From positions 1,240,001 through 1,304,000 of the forward strand of contig NZ_CP156079.1 in NCBI RefSeq assembly GCF_040892545.1: 64,000 nt of DNA, in the 5' to 3' direction. Shown here one piece after another: positions 33,670 to 42,897 of this stretch (the stretch's first letter is position 1; every line of letters starts with the position of its first letter). Under the pieces are notes generated by a model. It was given only the letters and a program-made list of their open reading frames with translations. It made no database searches and was not told where the DNA came from. The translations under genes were made by a program, and so were the position numbers. This DNA comes from Paracidovorax avenae. Its GTDB lineage: Bacteria > Pseudomonadota > Gammaproteobacteria > Burkholderiales > Burkholderiaceae_C.

Positions 33670-35151
33670 TCAGCGCTCCAGCACCCGACCCGGCCGCTGC
33701 CCCGTCGGCTCCCTGCCGTCCCAGACCCGCCGGCCGTTGACCCACACCCCCTCGATGCCGCGGCTGGCCTGCACCGGTTGGTCGAAGGTGGCCACGTCCT
33801 GCACCTGGGCCGCATCGAACACCACGAAATCCGCTTTCCAGCCGGCGCGCAGCAGCCCCCGGTCGGCGAGGCCGTAGTTCTCCGCGGCGAGGCCCGTCAT
33901 CTTGTGGATGGCCGCCTCCAGCGTCAGCAGGCCCTGTTCGCGCACCAGCCGCGAGAGCACCCGCGTGAAGGTGCCCCACTGGCGCGGGTGCGGATGCGGA
34001 TCGAAGGGCAGGCCGTCGGAGCCGACCATGGTGCGCGGGTGCGCCAGGATGCGCTCCACGTCGCGCTCGTCCATCAGGAAATAGATCGCCCCCGCGGGCG
34101 CGAGCCGCTGCAGCATGGCGTCGTCGTCCAGGTCCCATTCGCGCTGCAGGTCCGCATAGTCGCGTCCCTGGGCGGACGGCTCGCCGCGCGACCAGGCGAT
34201 GAGCGTGCGGCGCGCCAGCCGCACGCGGTCCAGGCGCAGCATGGTGGAGGTGGCGGGATAGGGATGGCAGTCGAGGCAGACGGGCTGCAGCAGGCCGGCC
34301 CGGTCGATGCGCGCGAGCGTCTCCACCGAGCGGCCGTGGTTGCGTTCTCCGGCCAGCTTGTGGTGCGAGAACACGACGCGGGCGCCCAGCGCGCGGCCGA
34401 TGTCCAGCGCTTCCTCGATCGCTTCGTCGATGTGGTCGGATTCGTCGCGCAGGTGGGTGGCATAGACCATGCCGGCGCGGCCGCGCATGGCCTCGCCGAT
34501 GTCGATGATTTCCTGCGTGGTGGCGTGCTGCGCGGGCGGGTAGAAGGTACCGGTGGACAGGCCGAACGCGCCGGCCTCCAGCGCTTCCTCCAGCAGGCCG
34601 GCCATGCGGGCGGATTCCTCCGCCGTCGCGGTGCGCTGCAGGTCGTCCATCGCGCTCACGCGCAGGCTGGCATGCCCCACCAGGGGGATCACGTTGACCG
34701 CAGCGGGCGCATCGCGCAGCGCCTGCATCCACGCGTGGAAATCGGGGTAGCGGAAGAGATCGGGCGGGCCGAGCAGGTCGAGCGGCTGCGGCAGGGCGCG
34801 GCCGGGTGGCACGGGAGCAAGGCTGATGCCGCAGTTGCCGGTCACCACCGTGGTCACGCCCTGCGAGACCTTGGGCACCATCTCGGGGTGGGCCAGCAGG
34901 TAGCCGTCGTCGTGGGTGTGCGAATCGATGAAGCCGGGAGCGATGACCCGGCCGGCGATGTCGATCACCGTGTGCGGGCCGGCCGCGCCGGTGCCCGGCT
35001 CCAGCACGGCGGCGATCGTCTCGCCCTCGACCAGCAGGTCGGCGGGGCGCGGCTCCGCGCCGCTGCCGTCGATGAGCAGGCCGCCGCGCAGCAGCAGGCG
35101 TGCGTCCGGGGCTGCCGCAGCGGTGCCCGGGATGATGGCGGACCCGGCCAT
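33670..35151 (-). CDS. D-aminoacylase / N-acyl-D-amino-acid deacylase
   Basis: A 493-residue amidohydrolase-superfamily enzyme. The N-terminal beta domain (LLRGGLLIDGSGAEPRPADL) precedes the metal motif DSHTHDDGYLL, TTVVTGNCGIS, the FGLSTGTFYPPAQHA loop, YATHLRDESDHIDEA, FSHHKLAG and MVGSDGLPFDPHPHPR. These match D-aminoacylases and N-acyl-D-glutamate/aspartate deacylases, which free D-amino acids from their N-acyl forms. Its ATG shares a base with the stop of the Bug protein gene (TGATG). The neighbouring D-carbamoylase points to the same substrate class. Confidence 0.9.
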   Translation of the reverse strand: MAGSAIIPGTAAAAPDARLLLRGGLLIDGSGAEPRPADLLVEGETIAAVLEPGTGAAGPHTVIDIAGRVIAPGFIDSHTHDDGYLLAHPEMVPKVSQGVTTVVTGNCGISLAPVPPGRALPQPLDLLGPPDLFRYPDFHAWMQALRDAPAAVNVIPLVGHASLRVSAMDDLQRTATAEESARMAGLLEEALEAGAFGLSTGTFYPPAQHATTQEIIDIGEAMRGRAGMVYATHLRDESDHIDEAIEEALDIGRALGARVVFSHHKLAGERNHGRSVETLARIDRAGLLQPVCLDCHPYPATSTMLRLDRVRLARRTLIAWSRGEPSAQGRDYADLQREWDLDDDAMLQRLAPAGAIYFLMDERDVERILAHPRTMVGSDGLPFDPHPHPRQWGTFTRVLSRLVREQGLLTLEAAIHKMTGLAAENYGLADRGLLRAGWKADFVVFDAAQVQDVATFDQPVQASRGIEGVWVNGRRVWDGREPTGQRPGRVLER

Positions 35152-36137
35152 CAGTCGAGCTTCTCGATCTTGTTGCGCTCGATCAGCTCGCCCCAGCGCT
35201 TCGTCTCGCGGTCGATGGTGCGCTGGAAGTCGGCGGGCGTGCCGCCGGCGGGAACGGCGCCGAGCTTGGCCAGGCCTTCGCGCACGGCGGGCGTGGCCAG
35301 CGCGGCGTTGATCGCGGCATTCAGCTTGGCGACGATCTCGGGCGGCGTGCCGTGCGGCGCGACCACGCCGCCCCAGGCCACCGTCTCGTAGCCCTTCACG
35401 CCGGACTCGTCCAGCGTGGGCACGTTGGGCAGCAGGGCGATGCGCTTCGCGCTGCTCACGGCCAGCGCGCGCACCTTGCCGGCAGCCACGAGCGGGCCGA
35501 CTTCGGACGAGTTGGCGAACAGGTAGTCGATGCGCCCGCCCATCAGGTCCTGCAGCGCGGCCGGGCCGCCGTTGTAAGGCACGAAGAGCACGTCGATGCC
35601 GGCCATGCTGCGGAACAGCTCGCCGCCCATGTGGCCGGTGGTGCCCACGCCGGGAGCACCGAACGACAGCTTGCCGGGCGCCTTGCGTGCTGCGGCGACC
35701 AGGCCGGCCACATCCTGGATGGGCGATTCCTTGGGGACGATCAGCACGTTGTAGAGGTCGAACGCGTGGGCCACCGGCACCAGGTCGCGGTCCACGTCGT
35801 AGGGCAGTTTCCTGAACAGGGTGCGGTTCACGGCCAGCGTGTTCACGTTGCCGTAGCCGATGGTGTAGCCGTCTGCCGGCCGGCTCTTGATCTGCATGAT
35901 GCCGATGTTGCCGGCGGCGCCGGGCCGGTTGTCTATCACCACCGGCACGCCCAGCGTCTTGGAGAGCTCGCTGGTCACGAGCCGCGACAGCACGTCGGGC
36001 GAGCCGCCGGCGGCCGAGGGCACGACGAAGGTGATGGGCTTCTCGGGCCACGCGGCCTGCGCGGGCAGGGAGGCCGCCGACAGGCAGGCGGCCGAGGCGA
36101 GGAGCGTGAGGGTGCGGGACAGCATGCGATGCATCAT
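35151..36137 (-). CDS. Bug/TctC-type periplasmic solute-binding protein (orphan)
   Basis: A 328-residue protein with a signal peptide (LLASAACLSAASLPAQA) and the Bug fold: WPEKPITFVVPSAAGGSPD, PVVIDNRPGAAGNIG, ADGYTIGYGNVNT, FGAPGVGTTGHMGGE and VPYNGGPAALQDLMGG. Bug proteins bind carboxylates, amino acids or amides for tripartite TctABC transporters. No tctA or tctB gene is in the window, which is common in this bacterial group, where dozens of orphan Bug genes occur. It sits between D-carbamoylase and D-aminoacylase genes, so its ligand may be an N-substituted amino acid. Confidence 0.92.
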   Translation of the reverse strand: MMHRMLSRTLTLLASAACLSAASLPAQAAWPEKPITFVVPSAAGGSPDVLSRLVTSELSKTLGVPVVIDNRPGAAGNIGIMQIKSRPADGYTIGYGNVNTLAVNRTLFRKLPYDVDRDLVPVAHAFDLYNVLIVPKESPIQDVAGLVAAARKAPGKLSFGAPGVGTTGHMGGELFRSMAGIDVLFVPYNGGPAALQDLMGGRIDYLFANSSEVGPLVAAGKVRALAVSSAKRIALLPNVPTLDESGVKGYETVAWGGVVAPHGTPPEIVAKLNAAINAALATPAVREGLAKLGAVPAGGTPADFQRTIDRETKRWGELIERNKIEKLD

Positions 36138-36187
36138 GGTGGGCTTTCTCAGAGGGGCGGGTGGGGCGGTTCAGCGGCTTCGCTGGC

Positions 36188-37138
36188 TCAGGGGAGCGGA
36201 TCGCCCGCGCCAGTGCGCTCGACGATCAGGCGGTAGTGCTCGGGGCGGCGGTGCTTCGCGAAATTGAAGACGTGCTCGCGGAAGTGCTCGCCGAGCGACA
36301 GGTCGGCGCGCACGCAGATCACCTCGTCCTCTTCGCTGGTGGTGCGCGCGACGATCTCGCCGCTGGGCGCGACGATGACCGAGCTGCCGATCATGTGGTG
36401 CCCGTCCTCGGACCCGCACTTGGCGGCCGCGGCCACCCAGATGCCGTTCTGGTAGGCGTTGGCCTGCAGGGAGATGAGGTGCGTGGTGGTGCGCAGGTGG
36501 GCCGGCTCGTCCCAGTGGATGTTGACCGAGGGCGTGTTGTAGCCGAGGACCACCACCTCCGCGCCCTGCAGCGCCATCACGCGGTAGGTTTCGGGCCAGC
36601 GGCGGTCGTTGCACAGGCACATGCCCATGCGCACGCCGTCGGTGTCGAAAGCGCGGAAGCCCAGGTCTCCCACCTCGAAGAACTTCTTCTCCAGGTGCTG
36701 GAAGGGCGCCTCGGGCTTGTGGTCCGCGTGGCCGGGCAGGTGGATCTTGCGGTAGCGACCCCGGATGGCGCCGTCCTGCCCGACGATCACGGCCGAATTG
36801 AAGCCGCGCCCCTCGGCGGTCAGTTCCGCATACCCGAGGTAGAAGCCCACGCCGAGCCGGCGCGCCTCGTCGAACAGCGGCTGTGTCTGGGGCCCGGGCA
36901 GGCTGCGCTCGAAGAAGCGCTCGTGCGCCTCCGCTTCCGGCATCCAGTAGCGCGGGAAGAAGGTGGTCAGCGCCAGTTCGGGAAACACCACGAATCGCGC
37001 GCCGCGGCCGTGCGCCTCGCGCAGCATCGCGACCAGGCGCGCCACGACCGAGGGCCGGCTGTCGGCCAGGTGGACGGGGCCCATCTGGGCGACGGCCAGG
37101 TCGAGGAAACGGCGGGCAGGGGCGGGGCGCGATGTCAT
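36188..37138 (-). CDS. N-carbamoyl-D-amino-acid hydrolase (nitrilase superfamily)
   Basis: A 316-residue nitrilase-fold enzyme, about the length of Agrobacterium D-carbamoylase. The catalytic triad is visible: Glu54 in FPELALTTFFPR, Lys131 in RYRKIHLPGH and Cys176 in CLCNDRRWPETYR. The LALTTFFPR and CNDRRWPE strings are specific to D-carbamoylases rather than general nitrilases. It hydrolyses N-carbamoyl-D-amino acids to D-amino acids, ammonia and CO2. The start at 37138 has an agaagg ribosome site. It is the first gene of a three-gene unit with the Bug protein and D-aminoacylase. No hydantoinase is in the window. Confidence 0.88.
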   Translation of the reverse strand: MTSRPAPARRFLDLAVAQMGPVHLADSRPSVVARLVAMLREAHGRGARFVVFPELALTTFFPRYWMPEAEAHERFFERSLPGPQTQPLFDEARRLGVGFYLGYAELTAEGRGFNSAVIVGQDGAIRGRYRKIHLPGHADHKPEAPFQHLEKKFFEVGDLGFRAFDTDGVRMGMCLCNDRRWPETYRVMALQGAEVVVLGYNTPSVNIHWDEPAHLRTTTHLISLQANAYQNGIWVAAAAKCGSEDGHHMIGSSVIVAPSGEIVARTTSEEDEVICVRADLSLGEHFREHVFNFAKHRRPEHYRLIVERTGAGDPLP

Positions 37139-37226
37139 GGAAACCTTCTTCTCTTCGTTGCAGCAGGGGTGATGCAACCGATTATTCGAAGCGGCGTCCG
37201 GAGCGTCGAATGACGCTTTGTGGCCC

Positions 37227-37249
37227 AGGTTTAACCGGGTGTTAAACCT
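37227..37249. promoter_or_regulatory. Palindromic operator candidate before the D-carbamoylase operon
   Basis: A perfect inverted repeat, AGGTTTAAC-N5-GTTAAACCT, about 90 bases upstream of the D-carbamoylase start in a 216-base gap after the LysR gene. The arms are AT-rich and no T run follows, so an operator is likelier than a terminator. LysR binding is inferred. Confidence 0.55.
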
Positions 37250-37354
37250 TCGCATCCTCGCGGTGCGCACGGGCGGGCCATGCACCGGCGGGGAGCGTGA
37301 AAACCCGCCCGCACGCCACCATGGTGCGGTGCGGCCCGCACCACGCGGCGGACT

Positions 37355-38281
37355 TCAACCGGGCGCGCCGCCCTCGTCCGGAAAAGGCAGTGCCAGGCCG
37401 CACTGCAGCAGCACGCTGTGCAGCGCGCGCAGCAGCGCGTGGGCCGCGGGCGAGAGCGGTTCGCTCTGCAGGTGCACGAGGTCGGCCACGATGGGCTGCG
37501 CGCCCCGCACGGGGATCACCCTGAAGCGCGACTCCAGCCAGCCCTGCAGCGAATACTCGTCCACCAGCGCGGCCCCCGCGCCCGCATGTACCAGCGCGCA
37601 GGCGTACTGGGGCGAGGTGACTTCGACGCTGAAGCGCGGCGTCGCATCGCAGGCCGCGAACATCTGGTCGATGCGCAGGCCCAGCGGCGAGCCGTGCGGA
37701 TAGCCGATGAACTCGTGCGGCAACAGCTCTTCCGTGCCTACTTCCTCGCAGGCGGCGAGCGGATGGCTGCGCGGGCAGATCAACATGAGCCGGCTGCTGG
37801 CCAGCGGCCGCGTCGCCAGGTTCGGGTGGTCCACCGGGAAGGTGGAAATGCCCAGGTCGGCCCGCTGCTGGAGGATGCGCGCTTTCAGCGCCTCGTGCGT
37901 GAGGCAGTGGAAATGCACCTGCACGTCCGGCAGCGCCGTGCGCAGCTGGGCGATCGCCAGCGGCACGATCATCTGCCCGAGGCTGGGGCTCGACAGAATG
38001 CTTACGAAGCCCCGGCGCCGCACGGCCAGCTCCCGCGTCAGGCTGCCGATGCGCTGCACGCCGCCGTGCACCTGCTCGACCTCCACGTACAGCCGCCGGG
38101 CCTCTGCCGTGGGATGCAGCCGCCCCTTGACGCGCTCGAACAGCGCGAAGCCCAGCCGGCTCTCGGTATGCGACAGCAGCCGGCTGATGGCGGGCACGGA
38201 CACGTGGAGCAGGCGCGCCGCACCGCTGACGGACCCGGTCACCATCACGGCCCGGAAGGCTTCGATCTGTCGCAGATTCAT
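37355..38281 (-). CDS. LysR-family transcriptional regulator
   Basis: A 308-residue regulator. The N-terminal winged helix (LRQIEAFRAVMVTGSVSGAA, LLHVSVPAISRLLSHTESRLG) precedes a periplasmic-binding-protein-like effector domain (GFVSILSSPSLGQMIVP, SRLMLICPRSHPLA, VDEYSLQGW). It closely resembles regulators of the NocR/OccR opine and D-amino-acid-linked group in the HTH, though that is by eye. It lies directly upstream of the D-carbamoylase unit on the same strand, with the palindrome in between, and is its probable regulator. Confidence 0.92.
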   Translation of the reverse strand: MNLRQIEAFRAVMVTGSVSGAARLLHVSVPAISRLLSHTESRLGFALFERVKGRLHPTAEARRLYVEVEQVHGGVQRIGSLTRELAVRRRGFVSILSSPSLGQMIVPLAIAQLRTALPDVQVHFHCLTHEALKARILQQRADLGISTFPVDHPNLATRPLASSRLMLICPRSHPLAACEEVGTEELLPHEFIGYPHGSPLGLRIDQMFAACDATPRFSVEVTSPQYACALVHAGAGAALVDEYSLQGWLESRFRVIPVRGAQPIVADLVHLQSEPLSPAAHALLRALHSVLLQCGLALPFPDEGGAPG

Positions 38282-38390
38282 GGCCCGATTCTGCGGCGTG
38301 CGCGCCCCGCGTGCCGGCCGCGCGCTGCCATGGTGCGGAACGCGATGTCTGCAGCGGGGCGGGAGCCGGACCGCCGGAGCGGCCGTGGGC

Positions 38391-39697
38391 TCAGGTATTC
38401 AGCCGGTCCAGCAGGCTGTACCACGCCACGCCCGCCGCCACGTAGAACCGCTGCAGTCCGTGCAGGGGGATGGGCTGGATGGGCGTGACGGGGTAGGGAC
38501 AGCGCTCCGGCGCGCCGCCACCCACCAGGGCCGCCACCTCCCGCCCCATGCTCGTGGCGAGTGCCACGCCGCGGCCGTTGTAGCCGAGCGCCAGGGTGAC
38601 GCCGGGCGCGGGCTGGTGCAGGTGGGGCATGAAGTCGCGTGTGACCGCGATGCGGCCGGCCCAGCGGTACGCATACTCCAGCCGGCCCAGGTCCGGGAAC
38701 ATGAGCGCCGTGGCCCGCTCCAGGTGCGCGAAATCCGCCGCACCCGCGGGGTCCGTGAAGTGGCCGCGCCCGCCCATCAGCAGCCGGCCCTGCGCATCCT
38801 TGCGGAAGTACAGCAGCAGCCGCTGCGAGGTGGAGCCGGTCTCTCCGCCCGGCAGGATCGCATCGCCGCGCGCCCCGAGCGGCTGCGTGGCAACGATGAA
38901 GCTGTTGGCCGCCAGCACCGTCCGGGCGAGGCCCGGCCACAGGCCGTCGGTATAACCGTTGGTGGCCAGCACGACCTGGCCGGCCTCCACGCCGTGGCCC
39001 GCGGCCGTGGTGGCCACCCAGCGCGCGCCCTGGCGCTCGAGCTTCGCCACCGGCGAGCCGCCGTGCAACTGCACGCCCAGGGCCTGCGCGGCGCGCGCCA
39101 GCCCGCGCGCATAGGCCAGCGGCTGCACGGCCCCCGCGCGCCCGTCCCACCAGCCGCCCGCGAAGGCCGGGCTGCCGATGCGCGCGGCCGCCTGGGCGCG
39201 GTCCAGCATCGCGGTGCGCACGCCGTGGCGCTCCCATTGCCGGGCGCGCGCGTGCATGCCCGCCACCGCCTGGTCGGTGTAGCCCACCTGCAGCCAGCCC
39301 GCGCGCACCGGCGCGCAATCGATGCCGTGGCGCGCGATGAGCTCGAACACCAGGTCCGCCGATCCGGACACGGCCTGGATCAGCGGCTCTGCGCGGGCGG
39401 CGCCGTAGATGCGCACCAGCTCGTCCGGGTCGTGCTTGAGACTGGGGTTGACCTGCCCGCCGTTGCGGCCCGAGGCGCCCCAGCCGATGCCGTGCGCATC
39501 CAGCACGCACACGCGCGCGCCGCTGGCGGCCAGGTGCAGCGCGGTCGAGAGGCCCGTGTAGCCCGCGCCCACCACCAGCACGTCCGCCGTCTGCCGGCCC
39601 TGCAGCGGGGGCGCATCGGGCGCGGGTGGCGCGGTGGCGGCCCAGAGCGAATCCGCACCGGGATGCGTGCCGACGGGGCGCACCGAAGCGCCGCCGC

Positions 39698-39701
<4 letters not shown>
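38391..39701 (-). CDS. DAO-family FAD-dependent amine/amino-acid oxidoreductase
   Basis: A 436-residue flavoenzyme. The dinucleotide-binding motif [19 protein letters not shown] is at about 38-56, followed by [18 protein letters not shown], the FAD-binding [14 protein letters not shown] and the C-terminal [18 protein letters not shown]. The pattern matches gamma-glutamylputrescine oxidase (PuuB) and related DAO enzymes that oxidise secondary amines or amino acids. The start at 39701 overlaps the ATPase stop by four bases. It is the last gene of the amino-acid importer operon, so it probably oxidises what the importer brings in. Confidence 0.9.
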
Positions 39702-40440
<739 letters not shown>

Positions 40441-40444
<4 letters not shown>

Positions 40445-41103
40445 CGGCGGCTCCCCGCGCCCAGCCGGCGCTCCAGGCGCCGCAGGCAGGCCACCAGGGG
40501 CAGGCTCATCGCGAGGTAGAGCAGCGCCACCAGGGTATAGACGGTCATGTTCTGGAAGGTGGACGAGGCGATGAGCTGGCCCGCGCGCGTCATCTCGGCC
40601 ACCGTGATGGTGGAGACCAGCGACGAGTCCTTCAGCATCATCACCAGCGTATTGCCGTAGGGCGGCAGCGCGATGCGGAAGGCCTGCGGCAGGATCACCC
40701 GCCGCATCAGCAGGGCGGGGCGCATGCCCATGGCCAGCGCCGCCTCGCGCTGGCCCGGGTCCACCGCCTCGATGCCGGCGCGGAAGTTCTCCGCCTGGTA
40801 GGCGGAGTACGCGATGCCCAGCCCGATCACGCCGGCCTGGAAGGCCGTGAGCTGCACGCCGAAATCCGGCAGCACGAAGTAGATGTAGAACAGCTGCACG
40901 ATGATCGGCAGCCCGCGGATCACGTTGATGAACGTGGAGGCCGCGAGCGACACCGCGCGCACGGACGAGAGCTTGCCGAGCGCGAGCAACAGCCCGAGGG
41001 CGCTGCTGAGCAGGAAAGCGAGCACGGTGACCTGCACCGTGACCACCGCGCCCTGCAGCAGGATGGGCAGGAAGTCGCGCGCATGCTGGAGAAAATGGGA
41101 CAT
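40441..41103 (-). CDS. Polar amino-acid ABC importer permease (HisM/GlnP type)
   Basis: A 220-residue membrane protein with five likely spans. The coupling loop reads [22 protein letters not shown] followed by [10 protein letters not shown], the classic EAA motif of amino-acid permeases. [22 protein letters not shown] near residue 60 is also family-typical. The single permease gene implies a homodimer. It lies five bases after the binding-protein gene and overlaps the ATPase gene. Confidence 0.95.
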
Positions 41104-41108
41104 GGGGC

Positions 41109-41879
41109 TCAGATACCCCACTTTTTCGTGATCTGGGAGAGCGTACCGTCGGCCTTGACGGCTGCGATCGCCTTGTTCAGGCGCTGCAGCGTCTCGGCAT
41201 CGCCCTTGCGCACCACCAGGCACACGTCGCCCACGTTGGACGGCTTGTAGCCCTCGGCCAGCTTCACGCCCTGGAAGGTGTTCTGGCGGATCTGGTAGGC
41301 CAGGATGGGCTGGTCCGCGAGGCCCGCCTTGATGCGGCCCAGGGCCAGGTCGCGCGTCAGGTCGGCCACCGAGTCGTAGCTGCGCACTTCCTTGAAGATG
41401 CCTTTCTTCTGCAGCATGTCGAGGAACACGGTGCCCACCTGCGCGCCGACCACCTCGCCCTTGAGGTCGTCCAGCGAGGTGTAGGCGCGGGCGTCGTCGG
41501 CCTTGACGATCAGGCCCTCGCCGTAGGAATACACCGGATCGCTGAAGTCCACCACCTGCTGGCGGGCGGGCGTCTTCAGCATGGCGGCCGAGACGATGTC
41601 GATCTTGCCCGCGGTGAGCGAGGGAATTAGCGCCGAGAACACGGTCTGCTGCACGTTCACGGTGAAGCCGCCGGCTTTCGCCACCGCCTGCACGGTGTCC
41701 ACCATCATGCCCTGGATGGTGTTGGTCTTGATGTCGAGGAACGTGAAGGGAATGCCGGTGGCGGTCGCGCCGACGTTGTAGCTCGCGGGCGCGGCGCCCT
41801 GTGCGCAGGCGGCCGTGACGGCGGCAGCGGCCAGCAGGCCGGACGTGAGGTGGCGGAGGCGGCGGATGAGGGGACGCAT
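41109..41879 (-). CDS. Amino-acid ABC importer periplasmic binding protein
   Basis: A 256-residue SBP_bac_3 protein. The start at 41879 gives a signal peptide ([20 protein letters not shown]). The mature domain has [56 protein letters not shown] and [15 protein letters not shown], and ends [10 protein letters not shown]. It delivers an amino acid or opine-like ligand to the permease. It is the first gene of a four-gene operon divergent from the IclR gene. Confidence 0.93.
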   Translation of the reverse strand: MRPLIRRLRHLTSGLLAAAAVTAACAQGAAPASYNVGATATGIPFTFLDIKTNTIQGMMVDTVQAVAKAGGFTVNVQQTVFSALIPSLTAGKIDIVSAAMLKTPARQQVVDFSDPVYSYGEGLIVKADDARAYTSLDDLKGEVVGAQVGTVFLDMLQKKGIFKEVRSYDSVADLTRDLALGRIKAGLADQPILAYQIRQNTFQGVKLAEGYKPSNVGDVCLVVRKGDAETLQRLNKAIAAVKADGTLSQITKKWGI

Positions 41880-42041
41880 GCAGGGGCTCCTTGAACGAAA
41901 GGCGGGATGGACCACGGATGTGCGCCGTGCACGCCATTGGGGCGTGCCGGTCCGCACGTCGCGGTGAGGTGCAAGATCGGTGCCATCATCGATTCATGAT
42001 GAGCGATTTGAAATTGGTAAAAACTACTAGTCGCCAAAAAC

Positions 42042-42058
42042 AAATCGATATGCGATTT
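42042..42058. promoter_or_regulatory. Inverted repeat in the IclR/amino-acid importer divergent promoter
   Basis: AAATCG-N5-CGATTT lies 30 bases before the IclR start in the most AT-rich stretch of the area (42001-42066). The region must carry promoters in both directions. IclR autoregulation through this repeat is inferred. Confidence 0.45.
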
Positions 42059-42087
42059 TTCAAGGCGGCGAGGCTATACTGGCCACC

Positions 42088-42882
42088 ATGGTTTCCACCC
42101 CTTCCGAAGATGACGTCAGCCGCCTGTTCAACCAGTCCCTGGAGAAAGGGCTGGACGTGCTGTGCGCCTTCGGTGCCCAGCGCCGGGGCATGACCTTCGC
42201 CGAGGTCGCCGAGGCGGCGGGCATCAACCGCAGTTCTGCGCAGCGCATGGTCTATACGCTCGAGCAGCTGGGCTACGTGCGCAAGCATCCGCAGACGCGG
42301 CGCTACGAACTCACGCCGCGCGTGCTGCGCATCGGGTTCAACTACCTGGCCGGCAACCCGCTCATCGACCTGGCCAATCCGTTTCTGTCCGAACTCACCA
42401 ACGTCACCACGGAAACCTCCTGCCTCACCGAGGCCGATGGCGCGGAGATGGTCTATGTGGCGCGCTTCGTCAGCGCCCAGTTCGTTCCGGTGCACATGCC
42501 CATCGGCAGCCGCATACCCATGTACTGCACCGCTTCGGGGCGGGCCTTCCTGGGCGCATTGCCGGACGCCGAGGCGCTGGCGCTCATCCGGCAGGGCGAG
42601 CGCGTGGCGCACACCCGCCACACGCTGACCGACGAATCCGCCATCCTGGAGCAGCTCCAGCTCGCCCGGCAGCGCGGCTACGCGGTCAACCGCGAAGAGC
42701 TGTTCCTGGGCGACATGACCCTGGCGGCACCGGTCGTCGGCGGGCGCGGCCGGCCCGTGGCGGCAGTGCACGTCGTGGCACCCACCAGCCGCTGGACGCC
42801 CGAGGAGGCCGAGAGGCGCCTCGGGCCCGCCCTGATCGCCTGCGCGCGGTCGCTGAGCAATTCCGTGCGCGCGCTGGCCTGA
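42088..42882 (+). CDS. IclR-family transcriptional regulator
   Basis: A 264-residue regulator. The N-terminal winged helix (SLEKGLDVLCAFGAQRRGMT, FAEVAEAAGINRSSAQRMVY) is followed by the IclR effector domain (SCLTEADGAEMVYVARF, PMYCTASGRAFLGALP, NREELFLGDMTLAAPVV). It is divergent from the amino-acid importer/DAO operon and 15 bases upstream of the Rieske oxygenase gene. It therefore probably regulates both, or at least its co-transcribed oxygenase. The effector is unknown; IclR proteins in this setting often sense aromatic or small organic acids. Confidence 0.93.
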   Translation: MVSTPSEDDVSRLFNQSLEKGLDVLCAFGAQRRGMTFAEVAEAAGINRSSAQRMVYTLEQLGYVRKHPQTRRYELTPRVLRIGFNYLAGNPLIDLANPFLSELTNVTTETSCLTEADGAEMVYVARFVSAQFVPVHMPIGSRIPMYCTASGRAFLGALPDAEALALIRQGERVAHTRHTLTDESAILEQLQLARQRGYAVNREELFLGDMTLAAPVVGGRGRPVAAVHVVAPTSRWTPEEAERRLGPALIACARSLSNSVRALA

Positions 42883-42897
42883 CAATCCATTCCAACG

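Noticed and set aside
41104..41937. Upstream extension of the amino-acid permease frame
   Set aside because: It overlaps the well-defined binding-protein gene in another frame and has no permease homology; the permease starts at 41103.
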